Of a DNA stretch of 7,101 bases, positions 1-3,559 are shown one piece after another (the stretch's first letter is position 1; each line of letters begins with the position of its first letter). A program made the translations under genes and the position numbers. The DNA is taken from the NCBI GenBank assembly GCA_934593275.1, contig CAKTQE010000080.1, forward strand, positions 1-7,101, in the 5' to 3' direction. A model generated the notes under the pieces. That model was given only the letters and a program-made list of their open reading frames with translations. It was not told the DNA's origin and did no database searches. This stretch comes from an uncultured Oscillospiraceae bacterium. Lineage in GTDB: Bacteria > Bacillota > Clostridia > Oscillospirales > Oscillospiraceae.

Positions 1-17
1 CTTTCACCTTTGGGCAT
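1..17 (-). CDS. Start of a minus-strand gene leaving the left edge (product unknown)
   Basis: Only the first five codons and part of a sixth lie in the window, reading M-P-K-G-E on the minus strand from an ATG at 17-15. The start is supported by a purine-rich Shine-Dalgarno sequence (AAGGAGAG) about 7-9 nt upstream and a perfect TATAAT further upstream. Five residues are too few to name a product. The gene is divergent from the secreted repeat protein at 679. The repeat island between them begins only about six bases beyond this gene's -10 box. Confidence 0.45.
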
Positions 18-26
18 CTCGTTTCT

Positions 27-66
27 CTCCTTTTTGTCATTTGATGAGTTGTCCAAAATCATTATA
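27..66 (-). promoter_or_regulatory. -10 box and ribosome binding site of the left-edge gene
   Basis: On the minus strand a perfect TATAAT occupies 66-61, followed by a leader with an AAGGAGAG Shine-Dalgarno at about 33-26 and the ATG at 17. No good -35 is present at 16-18 nt spacing: that position falls in the conserved edge of a repeat (GTCATTCCG) and offers only weak matches. Either the promoter is activator dependent, or an inserted repeat replaced the original -35. Confidence 0.45.
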
Positions 67-71
67 CCACA

Positions 72-93
72 TTCACTCCGCTCGGAATGACAT
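72..93. repeat. Right-end remnant of the GTCATTCCG-type inverted repeat
   Basis: These 22 bases are identical to 3189-3210, the right end of a complete 125-bp repeat (3085-3209). Only the right end is present here, ending in CGGAATGACAT. The left half is missing and the -10 region of the left-edge gene stands in its place. The module therefore looks truncated, or was inserted in truncated form, at the promoter. Confidence 0.7.
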
Positions 94-99
94 ATCGGA

Positions 100-317
100 G
101 GGTGATACCGTACAACCGAACAGGTTGTAATCGATACGTGGCGGGCGGCAGATTGCCGCCCCTACGGTAATGTACCACGTTTTTTGCATTTTTCGAAACG
201 CAAAACGACGATAGACACGTTAAATATACGGCAATTTGTAACAATTTTGACGTAGGGGCGGCAACCTGCCGCCCGCCACGTTGGATGTTTAACCTGTGGG
301 GTTAAATGGTACCACCC
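100..317. repeat. 218-bp symmetric inverted-repeat element (repeat unit A, MITE-like)
   Basis: The two 67-nt ends (100-166 and 251-317) are inverted copies with no indels. The inner 30 nt (137-166 against 251-280) match at 29 of 30 positions and the outer 37 at about 23. They enclose an AT-rich 84-nt core (167-250). The outer ends carry GGGTGATACC and GGTACCACCC. Each inner arm can itself fold, because it contains GGCGGCA/TGCCGCC. The element encodes nothing credible. The core is homologous to 2824-2906 and 3385-3468 in the other island. The structure resembles a miniature inverted-repeat element, but I see no clear target-site duplication and no transposase. Confidence 0.75.
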
Positions 318-365
318 GAAACGTGGTACCCCCACTGTAGCGGCGGCAATCTGCCGCCACCCGGC
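318..365. repeat. Tail hairpin module shared with repeat unit B
   Basis: This segment continues a 77-bp stretch (291-367) that matches 2946-3022 with a single mismatch (304 against 2959). It holds a perfect 7-bp hairpin at 342-348/352-358 (GGCGGCA, loop ATC, TGCCGCC). Just upstream is a second hairpin with 8-bp arms GGTACCAC/GTGGTACC at 308-315/323-330. In unit B the module is followed by a CCGGCCC/GGGCCGG hairpin. Here it runs straight into a different repeat family at about 366. Confidence 0.7.
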
Positions 366-525
366 CCCTTGCCTCTCCCTGTGGGAGAGGCAAGGGGCCG
401 AGCGCAAGCGAGGACGGAGAGGGTCAACGTTTACAATACCAATAACGTTATCATTCAAGAACCGCCCCAAGGTCCTCTCAGTCTCGGCTGCGCCGAGCCA
501 GCTCTCCCAGAGGGAGAGCCAAGGG
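366..525. repeat. Second palindromic element, 'CTCTCCC...GGGAGAG' type
   Basis: The ends are inverted copies: CCCTTGCCTCTCCC (366-379) pairs with the complement of 512-525 at 13 of 14 positions. The similarity continues inward for roughly 50 nt with gaps. The left end contains a perfect 17-bp hairpin with a 3-nt loop (363-379/383-399). The right end has two perfect hairpins, CTCGGC/GCCGAG (483-488/492-497) and GCTCTCCC/GGGAGAGC (501-508/512-519). The middle is AT-richer and noncoding. The sequence is absent from the equivalent place in unit B, which suggests insertion into the older repeat. I associate similar repeats with Oscillospiraceae genomes from memory. Confidence 0.65.
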
Positions 526-568
526 TGCTTTTGGGGTAGCACCTGAAAGCACGGAACCGTTCCAGATA

Positions 569-600
569 AAACCAGAAACATCCCTCATTTTGTCATTCCG
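569..600. repeat. Connector plus left end of the GTCATTCCG repeat
   Basis: These 32 bases match 3063-3094 at 29 positions. In the right island this connector leads into a full 125-bp GTCATTCCG inverted repeat. Here the match stops at 600 and the -35 box begins four bases later. Together with the right-end remnant at 72-93, this island begins and ends with opposite halves of the same module. Confidence 0.65.
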
Positions 601-604
601 TCCC

Positions 605-633
605 TTGACAACCGGAATCATTCTTTCTATAAT
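605..633 (+). promoter_or_regulatory. Consensus SigA-type promoter of the secreted repeat protein gene
   Basis: TTGACA (605-610) and TATAAT (628-633) are both perfect and separated by exactly 17 nt, so a strong housekeeping promoter is expected. Transcription should begin near 640, leaving a leader of about 40 nt. The leader contains a small GGCC/GGCC hairpin (651-654/660-663). The -35 lies between inverted arms ATTCCG (595-600) and CGGAAT (613-618). These could be a repeat remnant or a small operator. Confidence 0.85.
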
Positions 634-664
634 AATGGAATACAAGCCATGGCCTTTTCGGCCT

Positions 665-671
665 AAGGAGG
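665..671 (+). promoter_or_regulatory. Shine-Dalgarno of the 679 gene
   Basis: AAGGAGG lies seven bases upstream of the ATG at 679, near-ideal in sequence and spacing. It fixes the start at the codon that also begins a normal signal peptide. Confidence 0.9.
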
Positions 672-678
672 AATTTCT

Positions 679-2442
679 ATGAAAAAACTAATGACACGTT
701 TGCTCTCCCTTGCCTTGATCTGTGCCTTTGTCCCCAGCTTTGTTTTGGCGGCCGAATGGGATCTGAAAGACGGCAATATTACTGTCAATGCTGCTCCGGG
801 TACGGACCAGACCGTTTCCCAGGCGGGAAGTACCCCAAAAGTAGACACTAATCCCGTCATCACCAGCAGCGGGACGACAAACAACACCGTTACCATCGAA
901 GCGGGGAAAAACGCCACCGCCAACGTGACCCTGGATAACGTCAATATTGACGTAAGCAGTGATTCCAAGGCCGCCATCACCACCAAGGGTGATGGCAACG
1001 TAACCATCGAGCTGGAAGGAACTAACACGGTTCAAAGCGGCTCTAACCACGCCGGTGTGGAAAAGGACAACACCGGCACCCTGACCATTACGGACAAAGA
1101 TAATGATGGCAGACTCACGGCCAACGGCGGCTCTAGTGGTGCAGGCATCGGCGGCGGCTATGGAAAAGATGGCACGGATATTACCATCTCCGGCGGCAAA
1201 GTGAAAGCTAATGGCGGCGTGCTTGGTGCAGGCATCGGCGGCGGTTACGGGGGTGATGGCAAGAAAATTACCGTCTCCGGCGGCGAGGTAACCGCCAACG
1301 GCAGCAATGATGGTGCAGGCATCGGCGGCGGCGAGAATGGTGATGGCAGCATCATTATCATTGAGAATAGCAAGGTAACCGCCAACGGCGGCACGTATGG
1401 TGGCGCAGGCATCGGCGGCGGTTACAGGGGTGATGGCAGCACCATTATCATTAAGAATAGCACGGTAACCGCCAAAGGCGGCCAGCATGGTGGCGCAGGC
1501 ATCGGCGGCGGCATTGAAGGTGCTGGCACGGATATTAAAGTCTTCGGCGGCGATGTGAACGCCACCGGCGGCAGTTCAAGTGCAGGCATCGGCGGCGGTT
1601 TACGTGGTAATGGCAGCATCATTAACATTGAGAATGGCACGGTAACCGCCACTGGCGGCGAGGCTGGCGCAGGTATCGGCGGCGGTATGGGTGGTGACGG
1701 CACGGATATTAAAATCTCCGGCGGCACGGTAACCGCCAACGGCGGCCCAAGAGGCGCAGGCATCGGCGGCGGTTTTGAGGGTGATGGCACGGGTATTGCC
1801 GTCTCCGGCGGCGAAGTGAACGCCACCGGCAGCAAGTCTGGCGCAGGCATCGGCGGCGGTGCCAAGGGTACTGGCACGGGTATTACCGTCTCCAATGATG
1901 CACAGGTGAAGGTGCAGGGCGGTGAAAAATATAACGACTACTATGGAACAGGTGCTGGGATCGGTGACGGTGGTACGCTTGGGCAAGACGGCAAAGAGCT
2001 TCTCCAGGATCCCGGCAAGCTAAACGGGGGAACGATTCGGTATTACGCCCCCGGTGCCAATATGCAAACCGACGCGCCGACGCTTATCGTCGGTATTCCC
2101 AAGGGCAATACCGCCGAGACGGCTGTGGAAGTCCGGCAGGAGGCCTATTGGGTCTGCGGCTCTGACGGACAGGCCCTGACCTACCAGTCCCAGGTCAAGG
2201 ACGGCGTTCTGACCGTCACCGTCCAGGCAGACACCGCCTCCCTCCGTGGGACCACCGGAAGTCTGCGGCAGTTGGAGGCCCAGGGTATTACGGAAATCCG
2301 GTTCGTCACCAACCAGGCCCAGTCTGATTTTGCCCTCTCCGACCTCCTGACCTCCGGCACCGGCAGCGTCACCCTGACCCATGACGGCGACAAGGTCACA
2401 TTCACCCTGGAAAGCACAGACATCAGCGGGATTCTCAAGTGA
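679..2442 (+). CDS. Secreted glycine-rich 'AGIGGG' repeat protein, carbohydrate-binding-domain-like
   Basis: The 587-residue product starts with a clear signal peptide: basic MKK, a hydrophobic stretch, and a likely cut after VLA at residue 24. Residues 25-145 are rich in short beta-strand patterns ending in repeated 'TVTI/NVTLDNVNI' motifs. Residues 147-435 hold ten tandem units of about 29 residues. Each unit has the form (G)AGIGGG, x, G(D/N)G, a beta strand such as 'ITISGGKV', then TANGG. AGIGGG kernels begin at residues 155, 184, 213, 243, 273, 302, 331, 360 and 389, with a degenerate tenth copy (AGIGDG) at 426. Residues 440-587 form a non-repeated, Thr/Ser-rich beta domain. There is no sortase motif, SLH domain or terminal membrane helix, so the protein is probably released or held non-covalently. 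Regular short coils suggest a parallel beta-helix. From memory, such proteins are annotated as carbohydrate-binding-domain proteins in gut clostridia, but ligand and role are inferred. The gene is monocistronic, with its own promoter and terminator. Confidence 0.8.
   Translation: MKKLMTRLLSLALICAFVPSFVLAAEWDLKDGNITVNAAPGTDQTVSQAGSTPKVDTNPVITSSGTTNNTVTIEAGKNATANVTLDNVNIDVSSDSKAAITTKGDGNVTIELEGTNTVQSGSNHAGVEKDNTGTLTITDKDNDGRLTANGGSSGAGIGGGYGKDGTDITISGGKVKANGGVLGAGIGGGYGGDGKKITVSGGEVTANGSNDGAGIGGGENGDGSIIIIENSKVTANGGTYGGAGIGGGYRGDGSTIIIKNSTVTAKGGQHGGAGIGGGIEGAGTDIKVFGGDVNATGGSSSAGIGGGLRGNGSIINIENGTVTATGGEAGAGIGGGMGGDGTDIKISGGTVTANGGPRGAGIGGGFEGDGTGIAVSGGEVNATGSKSGAGIGGGAKGTGTGITVSNDAQVKVQGGEKYNDYYGTGAGIGDGGTLGQDGKELLQDPGKLNGGTIRYYAPGANMQTDAPTLIVGIPKGNTAETAVEVRQEAYWVCGSDGQALTYQSQVKDGVLTVTVQADTASLRGTTGSLRQLEAQGITEIRFVTNQAQSDFALSDLLTSGTGSVTLTHDGDKVTFTLESTDISGILK
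1117..1989 (+). repeat. In-frame tandem repeat array (about 87-90 bp x 10) inside the secreted protein gene
   Basis: The 17-nt kernel GCAGGCATCGGCGGCGG recurs exactly eight times, at 1141, 1228, 1315, 1405, 1495, 1582, 1756 and 1843. One single-base variant lies at 1669 and a degenerate copy at 1954. Spacing is 87 or 90 bp, always a multiple of three, so gain or loss of units keeps the frame. The sequence between kernels is more variable, though pieces such as GGTAACCGCCAACGGCGGC also recur. The array also creates long spurious reading frames on the opposite strand. Confidence 0.9.
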
Positions 2443-2454
2443 TGGATTTCATGC

Positions 2455-2487
2455 AAACCCCGGCGGCAGAATTGCCGCCGGGGTTTT
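2455..2487 (+). terminator. Intrinsic terminator of the secreted protein gene
   Basis: A perfect 14-bp stem (2455-2468/2473-2486) with a GAAT loop has a GC-rich core, CCCCGGCGGCA, and ends in TTTT. It starts 12 bases after the TGA stop. The leading AAA of the stem also allows some function on the opposite strand, but the minus-strand T-tract is only three bases. Confidence 0.85.
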
Positions 2488-2524
2488 ATGGATAGAGCAG
2501 AAAAATAAAAAACGCCCCCCGGTT

Positions 2525-2647
2525 TGTCATTCCGAGCGAACGTAGTGAGTCGAGGAATCCACGCAAGTTGCAGATTTCACCTTACGTTGGTACTTTCTGC
2601 TACGTGGTGGATTCCTCCACTCCGCTTGCGCTACGGTCGGAATGACA
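2525..2647. repeat. GTCATTCCG inverted repeat, complete copy 1 (123 bp)
   Basis: The ends TGTCATTCCG (2525-2534) and CGGAATGACA (2638-2647) are perfect inverted copies. They continue inward imperfectly to GAGGAATCCAC and GTGGATTCCTC, giving arms of about 40 nt around a less conserved centre. A second complete copy lies at 3085-3209, and half copies flank the left island. Repeats with GTCATTCCGAGCG-like ends are widespread in bacterial genomes from memory; here the module separates body units of the larger composite repeat. Confidence 0.75.
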
Positions 2648-2653
2648 TGTCGG

Positions 2654-3032
2654 GGGGTGGTACCGTTCAACCACACAGGTTATATTCAGGACGGTGCCAG
2701 CCCCTGGCGGGACTGGATGGCGTTGGGTCAACGCCGCTACATTTGTACCGTATATCGGGTTATACCATTCACCGGCACAGGGTATTATTGCCACGTGGCG
2801 GGCGGCAGGTTGCCGCCCCTACGTCAACGTACCGCGTTTTCGTATTTTTTGAAACGCAAAACACACATTAGGCACGTAAAATATGCGGTATTTGTAACAA
2901 ATGTATCGTAGGGGCGGCTATTAGCCGCCCCTACGTGGTATGTATAACCTGTGGGGTTGAATGGTACCACCCGAAACGTGGTACCCCCACTGTAGCGGCG
3001 GCAATCTGCCGCCACCCGGCCCGCAGGGCCGG
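2654..3032. repeat. Composite modular repeat, unit B
   Basis: The unit begins with GGGTGGTACCG and contains a module missing from unit A (about 2691-2785), with a perfect hairpin GGCGTTG/CAACGCC at 2719-2725/2729-2735. It continues with the GCGGGCGGCAGG-type arm (2794-2823), an AT-rich 83-nt core (2824-2906), and a 29-nt palindrome with perfect 14-bp arms (2907-2920/2922-2935). It ends in a 77-bp tail (2946-3022) that differs from 291-367 at one base. A CCGGCCC/GGGCCGG hairpin (3016-3022/3026-3032) closes the unit. No ribosome binding site or conserved reading frame is associated with it. The stretch 3033-3084 to the next unit holds only the connector also seen at 569-590. Confidence 0.75.
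2907..2935. repeat. Perfect 14-bp palindrome in unit B
   Basis: CGTAGGGGCGGCTA (2907-2920) and its exact inverse (2922-2935) flank a single T. The element could fold as a very stable hairpin in RNA or extrude as a cruciform. The matching position in unit C (3469-3497) has the same ends but a decayed centre. In unit A it is the 30-nt arm at 251-280, which pairs with 137-166 rather than mainly with itself. Confidence 0.8.
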
Positions 3033-3084
3033 AGTCGTAGTACGTTTGTATCCGCAACAGCCAAACCAGAAACGTCCCCCATTA

Positions 3085-3209
3085 TGTCATTCCGACCGGA
3101 GCGTTAGCGGAGTGGAGGAATCCACCACGTGGGATAAGAAATAACCACAAGATAAAACTTGCCACTTGGGAAGATTCCTCGACTCCGTTTCACTCCGCTC
3201 GGAATGACA
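3085..3209. repeat. GTCATTCCG inverted repeat, complete copy 2 (125 bp)
   Basis: It has the same architecture as 2525-2647: TGTCATTCCG at the left, CGGAATGACA at the right, and inner GAGGAATCCACC against GATTCCTCGACTCC. The centre (about 3125-3170) is AT-rich and not conserved with copy 1. The distance between the two copies (560 bp) gives the period of the tandem composite repeat. Confidence 0.75.
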
Positions 3210-3215
3210 TGCCGG

Positions 3216-3557
3216 AGGGTGGTACCGTTCAACCTAACGGGTTGTATTCGCCACGGTGCCAGCCCCTGGCGGGGCTGGATGGCGTTGGGTCAACGCCGCT
3301 ACATTGTTCCGTATATTGGGTTTTACCATTCACCCGCACAGGTTGTATTTGCCACGTGGCGGGCGGCAGGTTGCCGCCCCTACGGTAATGCGCCACGTTT
3401 TTCGAATTTTTCGAAACGGAAAGCAACGATAGATACGTTAAATATACGGTAATCTGAAACAATTTTGACGTAGGGGCAGCAATCTGCCATCCCTACGTCA
3501 ACGTACAGCGTTTTTTCCATTATTCGATACGATAAACCGACATTAGGCACGTAAAAT
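3216..3557. repeat. Composite modular repeat, unit C, truncated at the ftsK stop codon
   Basis: The unit starts with AGGGTGGTACCG and carries the extra module, which matches unit B at 52 of 53 positions over 3253-3305. That module has perfect hairpins CCAGCCCC/GGGGCTGG (3259-3266/3271-3278) and GGCGTTG/CAACGCC (3281-3287/3291-3297). Then come the GCGGGCGGCAGG-type arm (3355-3384), a core close to unit A's (3385-3468) and a decayed palindrome (3469-3497). A further 60 bases (3498-3557) repeat the first 60 bases of unit B's core. The chain breaks there, two bases before the complement of the ftsK stop. No clean intrinsic terminator for ftsK exists; the imperfect hairpin at 3469-3497 is the nearest candidate but lacks a T-tract. 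Confidence 0.75.
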
Positions 3558-3559
3558 AA

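Noticed and set aside
62..581. Small reading frames on both strands in the left island
   Set aside because: They lie across inverted repeats, have no ribosome binding sites, and their peptides are translations of the repeat modules. The same strings recur in other units only because the DNA repeats.
688..1986. Long antisense frames opposite the secreted protein, including a Pro-rich one at 1422-1895
   Set aside because: Their Pro/Ala-rich periodicity is the complement of the Gly-rich repeat on the plus strand. There is no supporting start signal, and the plus-strand gene has a promoter, ribosome binding site, signal peptide and terminator.
2524..3462. Several 64-115-codon reading frames in the right island
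   Set aside because: They cross hairpin modules in different frames and on both strands, lack Shine-Dalgarno sequences and show no domain. They are by-products of GC-rich repeats without stops.
3469..3497. Intrinsic terminator for ftsK
   Set aside because: On the minus strand the hairpin is imperfect and is followed by TCAAAATTG rather than a T-tract, so I did not call it a terminator.
2525..3557. CRISPR array
   Set aside because: The repeats are long, internally palindromic, modular and irregularly spaced, without short identical repeats and unique spacers of uniform size; no cas gene is present.
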